Shown here: one piece after another, positions 33,391 through 44,199 of the stretch | How positions within the stretch are numbered: the first letter of the stretch is position 1 | Layout of the letters: each line of letters begins with the position of its first letter | Assembly: GCA_003254905.1 (NCBI GenBank) | Contig: QANU01013744.1 | Span: forward strand, 970,796-1,034,795 | Length of the DNA stretch: 64,000 nt | From: Nissolia schottii | Lineage: Eukaryota; Streptophyta; Magnoliopsida; Fabales; Fabaceae | Reading direction: 5' to 3' | Translations under genes and position numbers: made by a program | The notes under the pieces: model-generated | What the model saw: the letters and a program-made list of their open reading frames with translations, nothing else | Told to the model about the DNA's origin: nothing | Database searches by the model: none

Positions 33391-35004
33391 ATGGCAGGAC
33401 AGCTAGGAGTGCTGAATGCACTGGATGTTGCAAAGACACAATGGTACCACTTCACAGCAATTGTGATAGCAGGGATGGGATTCTTCACCGATGCCTATGA
33501 CCTCTTCTGCATCTCCCTTGTCACCAAGCTGCTGGGGAGGATATACTACACAGATCCAACAAAGCCGAAGCCAGGCGTTCTTCCACCTAATGTGCAGGCT
33601 GCAGTGACCGGCGTTGCACTCTGTGGCACTCTAGCCGGCCAGCTTTTCTTCGGCTGGCTCGGCGACAAAATGGGAAGGAAAAGGGTCTATGGCCTCACCC
33701 TCATGCTCATGGTGGTGTGTTCCATTGCCTCCGGCCTCTCCTTTGGATCCAGTGCAAAGGGTGTCATGGCCTCCCTCTGCTTCTTCAGGTTCTGGCTTGG
33801 TTTCGGGATTGGTGGTGACTACCCTCTGTCGGCAACCATCATGTCCGAGTATGCAAACAAGAAGACGAGAGGTGCATTCATCGCTGCGGTTTTCGCCATG
33901 CAAGGGTTTGGGATCATGGGTGGTGGGATTGTAGCCTTGGTCGTCTCCTCCTCGTTTGATCACCACTACAAGGTCCCTACCTATGAACAAAATGCTGAAG
34001 AGTCATTGGTCCTGCCTGCATTTGACTATGTCTGGCGCATAATCCTCATGTTTGGCGCGGTGCCGGCCGCTCTGACTTACTACTGGCGAATGAAGATGCC
34101 TGAGACGGCTCGTTACACGGCCCTGGTCGCCAGGAACGCAAAACAAGCCGCCTCAGACATGTCCAAGGTGCTTCAAGTTGAGCTTGAAGCAGAGGATGAC
34201 AAGGTGAAACAGTTGACTGAGTCTGAGAGGCAGAGGTATGGCTTGTTCAGCAAGGAATTCGCCAAGCGCCACGGCCTTCACTTGCTGGGAACCACAACCA
34301 CTTGGTTCCTGTTGGACATTGCATTCTACAGCCAGAACCTCTTCCAAAAGGACATCTTCTCTGCCATTGGCTGGATCCCTCCTGCTAAGGAAATGAATGC
34401 AATCCATGAGGTTTATAGAATTGCAAGAGCGCAGACACTCATAGCACTATGCAGCACTGTGCCAGGGTACTGGTTCACCGTGGCCTTCATCGATTACATG
34501 GGCCGGTTCGCCATCCAACTGATGGGGTTCTTCTTCATGACTGTCTTCATGTTTTCCCTCGCCATACCTTATGATCACTGGACAAAGAAAGAGAACAGAA
34601 TTGGGTTTGTTGTGATGTACTCACTCACTTTCTTCTTCTCCAATTTTGGGCCTAATGCAACGACGTTTGTTGTCCCGGCCGAGATCTTCCCCGCGAGGCT
34701 AAGGTCCACATGTCATGGGATCTCAGCCGCCGCGGGGAAGGCTGGGGCGATTGTGGGTGCATTCGGGTTCTTGTATGCTGCTCAAAGCAAAGACCCTTCA
34801 AAGACTGATCAGGGCTACCCAACTGGTATCGGGATCAAGAACTCGCTCTATATGCTTGGTGCCATCAACTTCTGTGGAATGGTGTTCACCTTTTTGGTGC
34901 CGGAATCAAAGGGGAAATCGTTGGAGGAGTTGAGTGGGGAGAACGATGATGAGGGTGCTGAGGCTATTGAGATGGCAGGGCCTGCCAGGACTGTTCCAGT
35001 TTAA
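33391..35004 (+). CDS. PHT1: high-affinity H+/inorganic phosphate symporter, PHT1 copy B
   Basis: 537 residues in one coding exon. It is the tandem duplicate of copy A, with all family features at the same positions: [13 protein letters not shown] at 141-153, GDKMGRK at 91-97, and the acidic residue in [12 protein letters not shown] at 309. It ends at RTVPV, six residues before copy A, because the GAA codon that copy A reads is TAA here. Most of the coding sequence is nearly identical to copy A, but bases 33409-33549 are much closer to copy C (2 differences in 141, against about 15 to copy A), a sign of gene conversion. Promoter, non-coding exon 1 and 3' UTR are also shared with copy A. Intact and probably functional. 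Confidence 0.96.
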   Translation: MAGQLGVLNALDVAKTQWYHFTAIVIAGMGFFTDAYDLFCISLVTKLLGRIYYTDPTKPKPGVLPPNVQAAVTGVALCGTLAGQLFFGWLGDKMGRKRVYGLTLMLMVVCSIASGLSFGSSAKGVMASLCFFRFWLGFGIGGDYPLSATIMSEYANKKTRGAFIAAVFAMQGFGIMGGGIVALVVSSSFDHHYKVPTYEQNAEESLVLPAFDYVWRIILMFGAVPAALTYYWRMKMPETARYTALVARNAKQAASDMSKVLQVELEAEDDKVKQLTESERQRYGLFSKEFAKRHGLHLLGTTTTWFLLDIAFYSQNLFQKDIFSAIGWIPPAKEMNAIHEVYRIARAQTLIALCSTVPGYWFTVAFIDYMGRFAIQLMGFFFMTVFMFSLAIPYDHWTKKENRIGFVVMYSLTFFFSNFGPNATTFVVPAEIFPARLRSTCHGISAAAGKAGAIVGAFGFLYAAQSKDPSKTDQGYPTGIGIKNSLYMLGAINFCGMVFTFLVPESKGKSLEELSGENDDEGAEAIEMAGPARTVPV

Positions 35005-35589
35005 TCTAATCAATAGTATGTGATGTTTAAACCAAAAAATGTTTCAAGTTATGTTGTTATATTGTAATGTGACAATTTTAGTTCTGGCTTTCTACTGCCA
35101 GATATGTCTAATAATCAATGTAGATATTTTGCTTTTGGGTGCTAAAAGTTTAAAGAAATTGAATAGGGGTTCATGTATTTTGTTTTTGTATCTGAATATA
35201 TTGAAAGAAAGTATTTTTCACAAATTCCTTTGTTTTATAGGTGTTATTATTTATCACTTGTTAACTCTTGTGTATGCAATGCGTTCAGTGAGGAACAATT
35301 TGTACAATCTTTAGAGGAATTTCATTTTCATTTCCTTTACCACATTTTGTGCTGCAGAACAAAGACTGAGCCAACTGTCCTAAACCTGAGATCATTCCAT
35401 TAATAATAGATTGAACGCAATGTGTAACAGTGTAATGCGAAGTTGTAACTACTCTCATGCCTGTATACAAAATGAGAAATTACGTGTTCTCAAACAGGAT
35501 GAGATCGATTAAAGAGTCTCTCTATATGTTCGGATGATGAAAATCTGAATTCAAAAACATAGTAGGAGTATAGCTACAGTTAGTTAAAA
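35005..35589. other. PHT1 B 3' region and spacer
   Basis: About 200 bp aligns with the 3' flank of copy A. The rest is AT-rich spacer without a gene, up to the copia LTR. Confidence 0.45.
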
Positions 35590-36316
35590 TACTTGTCTCA
35601 ACCAGGTGTAGTTAGTGGAAATTGGTTGGTTAGTTTAACTCCTAGTCAGTTAATTTGTTACACTAATCATAGTTAGGAAGTTAGAAATTAGTTAGCTTTA
35701 CCTTTACTTAGTTGAGTTCACTAATCACAATATATATTGTATATGTGTAAATTTATTCTTGAATCAACAAGTTTTGAAATTCTTCATTTCAATATGGTAT
35801 TAGAAGTATATTTCTATATCTTTTTCTGATTTCAAAAATTCTTCTTGAGGTTTTTTTCAGCTTTGTTTTCCACTTTTGGTTCTGTGATTCTTGAATCTTT
35901 CTGCCATGGAAGACCTTGCGAATCCTTACTTTCTTCACCAGTCCGATAGCCCAAGCTTGTTTCTAGTTACTCAGCCTCTGATTGGCGACAACTATCCCTC
36001 ATGGTGTCGCTTGATGCATTTGGCGCTCTTCGTGAAGAACAAGCTAGCTTTTGTTGACGATTCTCTTCCTCCTCCTAATGATTTCAATTTGCGACTTTGC
36101 CTTCTCTGGAATCGTAACAACGATATCATTGTTGCTTGGATCTACAACACTGTGTCACGAGAAATCACTTCCAGCATCATGCACTCCACGATTGCTGCAG
36201 ACATCTGGCGAGATCTCTATGAGCGTTTTTCTCAGAAGAATGGCCCGCGTATCTTCGAGCTTCGCCGAGATCTGATGTGACTCACTCAGGGAAATGATTC
36301 GGTTAGTGTGTATTAC
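35590..36316 (+). mobile_element. 5' end of a copia retrotransposon (LTR, PBS, gag start)
   Basis: The LTR end is at about 35791, followed at 35795-35806 by TGGTATTAGAAG, a mutated form of the initiator-methionine tRNA primer-binding site. The left LTR border is not certain. A gag frame starts at 35906 with the usual copia order: NPYFLHQSDSPSLFLVTQPLIGDNYPSWCRLM, then LCLLWNRNNDIIVAWIYNTVS and ADIWRDLYERFSQKN. A stop at 36278 precedes LTQGNDSVSVYYRG, where the gag sequence breaks off at about 36316 and the gypsy-like block begins. The rest of this copia element is not seen on the right side. It is dead. Confidence 0.75.
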
Positions 36317-36324
36317 TACAGGGG

Positions 36325-36726
36325 TCATCTAGTGTATGCTCTCCTCACCCTCCGTCTACTCGTCTGAACCCTCCTCCTCGGGATCCTCCTCAGGCTCTTC
36401 TTCAGGGTCCCCCTCAGCTCATCCTCGCTCAATAGGGTGGTTACTGCCGTGAAGTCGTAGTGAGCATACCTACGTGGCAAAGCTGGAGTAACACTCTTTC
36501 TTGCGGTAGTGCGGCGACCGCATGGATGAGACGACGGAGTAGACGAAGATGGATCAACCTCGGGCTCTCGCTCCGGAAGAGGGGCTTCTTCCTTGTCGTC
36601 GTTCAGCTGAATCGGATCGTATCGGTTGGCTCCAGGGCGCTCCTCAACCCAAATGGGGTTTCTTGCTAAGGAACCTATCCTCCTAGGTACACGTCGAGGT
36701 GGCATGGGTTGCGGTTGAGGCTCCAC
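36325..36726 (-). pseudogene. Arg/Pro-rich frame in the gypsy-like block
   Basis: 133 codons with an ATG, beginning MEPQPQPMPPRRVPRR. It carries acidic and PSSSTPSSHP stretches, then RRYAHYDFTAVTTLLSEDEL and an Arg-rich tail. I recognise no family. Its place downstream of the LTR-like sequence suggests the truncated 5' part of a retroelement reading frame. It could equally be an accidental open frame in GC-rich DNA. Confidence 0.25.
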
Positions 36727-37599
36727 TGGTATGTCCGCAGGGGCGAACGTGCAGGTCTCGGTGATCGTGTCCGTTCGAGTATTCCGCTGTCACGTACGGG
36801 TAAGTAACCAAGTATGTCCTAGTGGCGGTGATGCCATCTAGTCAATCTGGAGTCATACATGAATGGGGGTAAGAACGGATTCGTTCTTAGTGGAAACCCT
36901 ACGTGGTCTCTATAGTTCATTTCTCGGGTAGAGTCCAGGCCACTCAGGAAAACCTCTAAGTGTCATGCATACTAATCCCCTCCTGATTATTATCCTTTGC
37001 CTATGTCTTGAGCAGCTTTATCTATGTTAGTAGGTGATTGGGCATCTAATCTTGACGTTACCAAGGCTTCGTGCTTATTACTTTAACTCGCTTGAGTGTG
37101 GCGATACGGAATCGCCTACTCGTTTCACTTCTAATTGATGTACTAGTCATCTTGGACGTTCCCTTGACGATACATAATGCATACTCTTTAGATGTAATCA
37201 TATACTTAATCATACACATATGCATAAACATACAATCATTCATTTATGTTCGTAAATATCTCATGCATGTGGGGCCTTTGGGGTTCTCTTACGCGCCCTG
37301 TAGTTGCGTCCTTCTTAATCCTTCCGTCCGCATAACCGTGGCCTCGGTTACGCCCTCCTTGCCTTCCCTATAGTTGACGACCTGACAACACTCTTTAACC
37401 GGTGTGGTAGCTAGCCACGTAAAAAGCTCATAGGAGAAAGGCATCGAACAACGATAGGTATGACCACCCACCTTGTAGGATGGCGAGGGATCGACCCTTT
37501 GACTCGATCTGACATGGACACGTCGATCGGCCCTTTGACGCGACCGTGGTCAGCCCTATGACTTGACCTCACATTCAGTTCATTTGTTGAATGGATCCA

Positions 37600-37725
37600 T
37601 CAACCAGGCCTATGCCTACCTTTCATTAAGGCCTATGCCTTCATAGTAGGGCCTATGCCTGTCATTCAGGCCTATGCTTGCGTCGTAGGGCCTATGCCTG
37701 CGTCGTAATTCAGACCTTTGTCTGT
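37600..37725. repeat. GGCCTATGCCT tandem repeat block
   Basis: Units of the form AGGCCTATGCCT, separated by short variable linkers such as TCATT and GCGTCGTA, recur about seven times. The unit itself is nearly palindromic. It lies inside the gypsy-like LTR. Confidence 0.7.
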
Positions 37726-38048
37726 GTTGTCGTAACCAATCCATCTTGCTGAATTGGTGAGGGGCGTGTCTGTAAGACATGCCAAGAGAAAGGGATCATC
37801 CTAATCATATAATTACATAATTAACTAAGGTCTTCCAAGTCCTTGGTGGTCGAAAACTTCCTTATCTATCTTTGTTCCCTAGGATTCAATTATGATCTTT
37901 TTTAGACTTTAGGTGATGACTTCTAGTTGTCTATGGTCGTCCTAAGTCGTATGACGGTCGGTTCCTCATGATGCATGCTTCCATGTACCATACTATGTAT
38001 ATCCGTACTCATTGGATCCCATAGAACAACTAAAAATTCAAGTTCTTC

Positions 38049-38250
38049 AGGAAGCATTCGAATGACTAGGGTTTCATTCGAATGAAAACCTGAGAGCTCT
38101 TTCATTCGATTGAGGGGGATTCAATCGATTGAAACCTCCAAAGTTCTTTCATTCGATTGAATTGGGAATTCAATCGAATGAAATCCCAAGAATTCTTTCA
38201 TTCGACTAAAATTGGAATTCAATCGAATGAAATCCCAAGAATCTCCCCGG
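38049..38250. repeat. palindromic TTCATTCGATTGAA repeats
   Basis: At least six copies of TTCATTCGAATGAA, TTCAATCGAATGAA or TTCATTCGATTGAA in ~200 bp, alternating in orientation and joined by AATCCCAAGAATT-type linkers. They can form several competing hairpins upstream of the LTR TATA box in the minus-strand sense. Confidence 0.75.
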
Positions 38251-38963
38251 AGGCATCAATTCTCACTTTTTCTCCACAGGCACTTTCAAACACTGTTTCT
38301 AGGGTTTCAATCAGTACAGTTACGCGTTTATTTTGTCAAAACTATTCAAAATCGTTTTCATAACATATTCTCCCTAATTTCTACTTAAAGTTTTCATAGT
38401 CAGACATATATAAAAACACATAGAAAATCATAAATAAAACCACAAAGACAATGGGCTTAGGGTTACCCACATCCAATGGAGATTCAGATTCGGTAACTTT
38501 GTTGCTGACAATTTCCTAGTTGCGTAGACGTGCTCCAGGGATTTTTCTGGAATTTAACAAAGTAACCGCGATGTGCACGGACGGGACTGGTGTTTGTGAA
38601 AATGACTGAAATTAACGTAAGTTTGTCTGAAGGGTGGTGGCTATTTATAGCCTCACGTTTTTCCTCTTTTTTCCTTTTTTTCGTTTCTCGTCAATCCTAG
38701 GAGTCTAATTGAGGTAACTTCAACTTTCTCGTCTTATTGAGAAATTCCACGAGCATTTCAGGTATCCGGAAAAATTCTTGTTCGAACCGAAACTTGATCG
38801 AAAGCTCCGACAAAAGTCTGAGAGATAGCGAAACCTAACCCTAACTGCCAATCTTAGGGGTTAGGGGTAAAATCCCACTTTCCCGCTTTCCCGAATGGTG
38901 TTTTAATTATTATTAATCGGTTGTTTTGCGAGTTTTCCATATGAGGAAAAATCGGGTTGTTAC

Positions 38964-39504
38964 AAAGTGTGTTTTCCAAAAATCAAACTTGTATCCTCAT
39001 TCTTATGGGGGATTAAGCTGCTTATGACTCGTCCAATAGTTGGTTAGTAGAATATTACAATCGATAAAATCACATATGATCTCTTATAATTATTAATTAA
39101 GGCAATGAGACTCATAAATAACATACATAACACATAAATTAATGGTTAAAGTCTTAAAGATCACACTTAACATTATCAATTGAAAATTTGAATTGAGATT
39201 ATCTATTTCCTAAAATTGTTTATTTCTCGTAAAGCATGATAAAATTTCTAAAATATAGGAAATATAAATAATTTATTTGAAAATTAAAATATAATATCTT
39301 GAGTTATATGAAGTACCAAGATAAATACGATACTGATACAATTTGATACGGTAAATTTTTAAAATTTAAAGTATGTCTGTGTATATATAAACACAAAAAC
39401 ATAATATTTGAAATAAACATAATATTTGCAATGACAAAAATTCATAGCCAAAAAACATAATATTTGAAATAAACAAACTTAATTCATAGACAAACATAAT
39501 TTTT
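38964..39504. other. AT-rich spacer
   Basis: No gene. At 39390-39490 the phrase ACATAATATTTGAAATAAAC occurs twice in a short local duplication just before the SINE. Confidence 0.4.
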
Positions 39505-39689
39505 AATCAACGGGGGTTGGTCCAAGTGGTAAGCGGCTTGGTACCGCTTAAGTAAGGTCCCGAGTTCGAGACTTTGTGAACGCAGTTATCCCCGCTGGGA
39601 GACTCCCCCGCCATAGCCAGGTGCACGACCCGGGTCAGCCCGGATTAGTCAAAGCTAAGCCTTAGATACCGGGTAGGCAACCTAAAAAA
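39505..39689 (+). mobile_element. tRNA-derived SINE
   Basis: About 185 bp with an RNA polymerase III promoter: A-box TGGTCCAAGTGGTAAG and B-box GGTCCCGAGTTCGAGAC, 38 bp apart from start to start. These resemble the corresponding parts of a tRNA gene. The body ends in GGGTAGGCAACCTAAAAAAA. Candidate target duplications ATAATTTTT lie at 39496-39504 and 39690-39698, although the host sequence here is itself repetitive. Not a tRNA gene: the cloverleaf is not completed. Confidence 0.85.
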
Positions 39690-39698
39690 ATAATTTTT

Positions 39699-40151
39699 GC
39701 AATGAAAAAATTTTATTTTTGGTCACGATAAAATCACCGAACAAGATAAAGATTGCTTAACAAAAAAATTTCACAGGGAAATTAAATTTTGATTGTTAAG
39801 GTGACTGGAGTTTTATTTTTCCACAAAAATCAATTTTAATTTCTTTTAGTTAACACGGAGTTTAATTAAATTTATTTGAAACATTTTTTTTAACTAGGAT
39901 TTAAGAATGCCAAACTTTAATTAAATCCTGACAACTTTTTCCAATTTTAAGAAAGCCAGACTTGGACACCCCGACTCAATAGTAGATATATGATTTTTTT
40001 ACATGAATAAACAAGGCCATATCATCCATGCCGCTATATCATATCCTAATCCTAAATCGCATGCAGAGCAATAAATTGCACACCTGATTAGAACCTTGCA
40101 AGGATCATAAGCCAGTGCCACACTGTAATTACTACAACCTACCACTTGGAA
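39699..40151. other. distal upstream region of PHT1 copy C
   Basis: AT-rich with no gene or defined repeat. The proximal promoter follows. Confidence 0.4.
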
Positions 40152-40159
40152 GAATATCC
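40152..40159 (+). promoter_or_regulatory. P1BS site 1, PHT1 copy C promoter
   Basis: GAATATCC fits GNATATNC, about 210 bp before the TATA-like box. Confidence 0.55.
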
Positions 40160-40301
40160 AAATCTTCTTTTTTGCTAATTCGAAAAATCCTGCTACAACT
40201 TGTGACAAATATAAGATAAGTATTATGATAAATATTATTTATCATTCATTTACCAAACCAAAAAAAGATAAACAGAAAAAGATAGTTTTGCGGTTATGAT
40301 G

Positions 40302-40309
40302 GAATATTC
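40302..40309 (+). promoter_or_regulatory. P1BS site 2, PHT1 copy C promoter
   Basis: GAATATTC, the palindromic form of the PHR1-binding site, inside GGAATATTCC. It lies about 58 bp before the TATA-like box, nearly the same spacing as in copies A and B. Confidence 0.65.
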
Positions 40310-40366
40310 CGCAGTAAGATAAATTCTCGAGTTTTACAGATTCCACGGAACCCCCACCCACCCCTC

Positions 40367-40374
40367 AATAAATA
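40367..40374 (+). promoter_or_regulatory. TATA-like box, PHT1 copy C
   Basis: AATAAATA in CCTCAATAAATACACACTTGCC, followed by a CTCTCTGCTACTCTC leader. A transcript would start near 40400. The box is weaker than those of copies A and B. Confidence 0.4.
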
Positions 40375-40440
40375 CACACTTGCCTCTCTGCTACTCTCGT
40401 TGCTATAGGAACAGGGAAGAGATAGTGCAGGACCACTCAG

Positions 40441-40801
40441 GTATGTCATTGGTCCTTCTTCTTTTTTAATTTCTTTCTAGGTTTTTGGAATGCTATCTAT
40501 GCCGTGTTCGCTGTTCACAAAAAGCCTGTGATCCTTCGTTTAACCTTGTCTGTTTGTTTCTGGTGACACCTCTTTTTCCTCCCCTTTTCGCGTGATTTAT
40601 TTTTTTGTTTTGTTTAGCTACGAGTTTGGAGATTTTCCTCTGTTGTCGCCTTCTCTCCCCCCCCCCCCCCNTGGCGGAATCCTTTTTGTTTTCTTGTGCC
40701 TATCGTTAACATTATTAACATTGGAGTAATTATTATATAGTATTAATTGCATGGCCAGGTGTGTTGACCCCATGCCCATGCCTTTTCACTGTTGATTTCA
40801 G
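40441..40801 (+). other. 5' UTR intron of PHT1 copy C (361 bp) with an N at 40671
   Basis: The donor CACTCAG|GTATGTC at 40441 and the acceptor TTGATTTCAG at 40801 are strong. The coding ATG lies 22 bp into the next exon. A run of C bases ends in the unread base at 40671. The intron was predicted from the sequence only. Confidence 0.65.
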
Positions 40802-40823
40802 GTTAAGAGAAGAAGAAGTGAAC

Positions 40824-42398
40824 ATGGGCAAGGAACAAGTGCACGTGCTGAATGCACTGGATGTTGCGAAGACACAATGGTACCACTTCACAGCAATTGT
40901 GATAGCAGGGATGGGAATCTTCACCGATGCCTATGACCTCTTCTGCATCTCCCTTGTCACCAAGCTGCTGGGGAGGATATACTACTATGAGGGCCCCCAC
41001 AGCCACAGCCCAGGGTCCCTGCCCTCCAATGTCTCCTCTGCCATCAATGGCGTCGCATTCTGCGGGACCCTTGCTGGCCAGCTCTTCTTCGGCTGGCTCG
41101 GCGACAAGCTTGGGAGGAAGAAGGTCTATGGGATGACCCTCATGCTCATGGTCCTGTGCTCCATAGCCTCTGGCCTCTCCTTTGGGTCCACCGCAAAGGG
41201 CGTCATGGCCACCCTCTGCTTCTTCAGGTTCTGGCTCGGTTTCGGCATCGGCGGGGACTACCCTCTCTCGGCAACCATCATGTCCGAGTATGCCAACAAG
41301 AAGACGAGAGGTGCATTCATCGCCGCGGTCTTCGCCATGCAGGGCTTCGGGATCCTGGCTGGTGGCATGGTTGCCATCCTTGTCTCCTCCGCCTTCAAGG
41401 CCGCCTTTCCGGCCCCCCCTTTCCAGGCCGACCCTGTGGGGTCCACAGTCCCGCAGGCAGACTATGTGTGGAGGATCATCCTCATGTGTGGCGCACTCCC
41501 GGCTCTTCTGACCTACTACTGGAGGATGAAGATGCCTGAGACCGCAAGGTACACTGCCTTGGTCGCCAAGAATGCCACGCAGGCGGCCGCAGACATGTCC
41601 AAGGTGATGCAGCTTCAGATTGAGGCCGAGCAGCTGGAACCACTCGGAGGGAATGACTTTGGGCTCTTCTCGGGCCACTTTGTGAGGCGCCATGGCCTCC
41701 ATTTGCTTGGTACCGCCTCCACTTGGTTCCTGTTGGACATCGCCTACTACAGCCAGAACCTCTTCCAGAAGGACATCTTCAGCGCCATTGGGTGGATTGC
41801 AGAGGCAAAGACCATGGATGCACTCGAGGAGGTTTACAAGATTGCCAGAGCACAGACCCTCATTGCACTCTGCAGCACTGTCCCCGGCTACTGGTTCACT
41901 GTGGCGCTCATTGACAGGGTTGGGAGGTTTAGAATACAATTGATGGGCTTCTTCTTCATGACTGCGTTCATGTTTGCATTGGCCATACCCTATCATCACT
42001 GGACCTTGAAGGGCAACCAGATTGGCTTTGTTGTCATGTACTCATTTACCTTCTTCTTTGCCAATTTCGGCCCCAACGCCACAACGTTTGTGGTCCCAGC
42101 AGAGATCTTCCCTGCTAGGCTGAGGTCAACATGCCATGGCATATCAGCTGCAGCTGGCAAGGCTGGGGCAATTGTGGGCGCTTTCGGCTTTGTATATGCT
42201 CAAACTAGCATTGGAGTGAGGAATACTCTTTTAATTTTGGGTGCGGTTAACTTGTGTGGGATTTTGTTCACATTCTTGGTGCCTGAATCTAAAGGGAAAT
42301 CACTGGAGGAGATGTCTGGCGAAGCTGACCAAGAGACTAATAATGAATCGGCAATGGAGGGTGGTCATGGACCTAGAACTTTGCCTCAGTCTGTGTAA
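40824..42398 (+). CDS. PHT1: H+/inorganic phosphate symporter, PHT1 copy C
   Basis: 524 residues from the ATG at 40824. The frame is open up to 40761, but that part is intron and leader: the splice acceptor is at 40801, and [13 protein letters not shown] matches normal PHT1 starts. Family features: [13 protein letters not shown] at 143-155, the MFS loop motif GDKLGRK about 93-99, [12 protein letters not shown] in the seventh segment, and [11 protein letters not shown] near the end. It is more diverged from A and B in the loop after helix 1 ([16 protein letters not shown]), the loop after GILAGG, and the C-terminal tail. Third-position GC is high. Bases 40845-40985 are almost identical to copy B, unlike the rest, which suggests conversion between B and C. 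Confidence 0.96.
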   Translation: MGKEQVHVLNALDVAKTQWYHFTAIVIAGMGIFTDAYDLFCISLVTKLLGRIYYYEGPHSHSPGSLPSNVSSAINGVAFCGTLAGQLFFGWLGDKLGRKKVYGMTLMLMVLCSIASGLSFGSTAKGVMATLCFFRFWLGFGIGGDYPLSATIMSEYANKKTRGAFIAAVFAMQGFGILAGGMVAILVSSAFKAAFPAPPFQADPVGSTVPQADYVWRIILMCGALPALLTYYWRMKMPETARYTALVAKNATQAAADMSKVMQLQIEAEQLEPLGGNDFGLFSGHFVRRHGLHLLGTASTWFLLDIAYYSQNLFQKDIFSAIGWIAEAKTMDALEEVYKIARAQTLIALCSTVPGYWFTVALIDRVGRFRIQLMGFFFMTAFMFALAIPYHHWTLKGNQIGFVVMYSFTFFFANFGPNATTFVVPAEIFPARLRSTCHGISAAAGKAGAIVGAFGFVYAQTSIGVRNTLLILGAVNLCGILFTFLVPESKGKSLEEMSGEADQETNNESAMEGGHGPRTLPQSV

Positions 42399-44199
42399 TT
42401 GCTTGGTTCATTACCAATTTTACTATGTAGTTGTGGGATTATAGTGTTTGCATTTAGGAGTATATGCCTTTATATATGGATATCGTCTAACCATTCAAGT
42501 TTAGGAATAATATCTTTTCTTAGTGTTTTTATATTTTGCTTTATCTGATCCAATCTGTGAAAAGTAGAGATGATGTGCTTTTCCATTTCTTGTTCCCAAA
42601 CCTGTCACCATTAGGCTTAATCTGTGGCACTTTATGACGATGGAATCAAATGCTTGATCTTTTCTTATTCTTTTTAATTTTTTTTTTCTTGTTTCCTCTC
42701 GAGGCTGGCTGTAAACAACTATGGTAAGAGAGGAAATCTCTATATGTGCCAATGTGATTTTCTTTCTTCTTTCTTAAACAATGATAGTCAAACTCGAGTT
42801 CATGCCAATCTTACATGTGACAGCATTTTTATTATTAAATTTCATCCGTCACATGTATGGTGTATCATCGAGTGGAATCTATATTGAAATTACTATTCTT
42901 TACTGCACTGAATTTTGTTGTCCCATGCAATTATAATGTCTCATTTGCTGTATATAACCTTTGGCTCTATTCTAATAAAGCAAAATGGCCCCACCTTTGA
43001 ATTATATGCTGATGAAGGTTGCTATCAAAGTGCTTCAAGACCCAAACAGCGCTAATGAAATTGCTTATGAAGCCGAACTTCCCCGCTCCTTTTCCTGCTC
43101 CCATAAAATTGTTGATTATGTGTTCATTAGTCATTAACAAGGGAGAATTCTCAGGCATTGACAAGCATACCTCTGTAATTGTCACTTTCTCTCATCTTTA
43201 TTTGGTAGCACTTATTAGGCTAAGAGGTCTTTATGAGGTAAATGTCACATAGAAATGTCTTTTATTCAATTATGTTTTTTCCTTTTCTGATACTGTGTAG
43301 AGTAAGCAATATGTTAAAATGTAAAAAGTAAACAAAAAAATCTGACTCATGCGACTAACCAATATGTTAGTGGAAGCCGTATTCAAGTTTTACTGCAGTT
43401 CACACTAAGCTGCTGGTTTCTTAGTCTTTGCCTTTGCCTTCAAACCACACTACACTGCAAGAAAGATACTGGCCCTATAAATTGATTGTGGAATTGTCAA
43501 CTACATATGATTGGCCTTTCTGATTTGTACACACCCCAAATTCCGACTATCGTGAAACGAATCTTTCAATCTCAATCGGGGTAGAACATTTCACTTCATC
43601 ATCACAAATGAAATTCGTGCACTCATTTTCTCTAGTGTGAAATTTGGAAAAACAAGTCAATGAACTCCGGGCTCAGTGGACAGATAAAGAATCCAAAGGG
43701 CCCTTTGTGCTTCGTCTTCATTGCAGCTTCCAAGTGAAAAGGAAATGGACCCAATGGATTGGGACTCTTCACCTTATGGATAGGCCATGGATCTGGCCCA
43801 ACCAGTTATTACATTATTCAAGAGGTTATTCAAGAGGTGTCTATTTGCAAAGTGAACATTTCTCTGTGAAAAAGATTTGTTGCAAATGTTGCTACTTTGG
43901 ACCAACAATTAATCCTTGCTGACTCATGCAACACTAATAGGACAAAGTAGTTTAGATTTTCTGAAGTTGGTAATTTGTTGTATTTCTATTATAATTATGA
44001 GTAACGTTATATCCTCTTACCAAATTTGGAAGTGACCGCACGTAGAACATTGTCTCTACAGAAGCTCTGGCGTGAATAAAACCATGACTCATGCAATTAA
44101 ATAAATAATTGTTGAATGATAAAATAATAACTAAGCGTGTCGTGATTCTACTAATAAGATTGGCAGACCCCACTGCAAAGTAGAGCTCACTAATTGATA
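42399..44199. other. PHT1 C 3' region and gene-free spacer
   Basis: The first few hundred bases are the presumed 3' UTR and flank. I see no further gene; the 92-codon frame at 43644 is not recognisable and has no neighbouring exons. Confidence 0.45.

Larger units (their letters stand above)
36317..38963 (-). mobile_element. gypsy-like LTR and adjoining region, minus strand
   Basis: On the minus strand the block starts at 38963 with TGTAACAACCCGATTTTTCC, a usual plant gypsy LTR beginning, and has a TATA box, CTATAAATAG, at 38641-38650. Inside are palindromic TTCATTCGAATGAA-type repeats (38049-38250) and a GGCCTATGCCT repeat block (about 37600-37725). At the far end a frame of 133 codons (36325-36726, minus) encodes an Arg/Pro-rich protein of unknown family, perhaps the start of an altered gag. 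No reverse transcriptase or integrase is present. The inner LTR border was not found. The block interrupts the copia gag. Confidence 0.6.

Noticed and set aside
39511-39585. Possible tRNA gene
   Set aside because: A and B boxes are present, but acceptor and anticodon stems do not close; the element fits a SINE.
40761-40823. N-terminal extension of PHT1 C to 545 residues
   Set aside because: It runs through a splice acceptor (40801) into the leader intron; the PHT1-type start is the ATG at 40824.
40803-41999. 398-codon open frame on the minus strand opposite PHT1 copy C
   Set aside because: It is the mirror of a GC3-rich coding sequence; its translation is low-complexity and hydrophilic and unlike any family. 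The plus-strand frame is clearly the gene.
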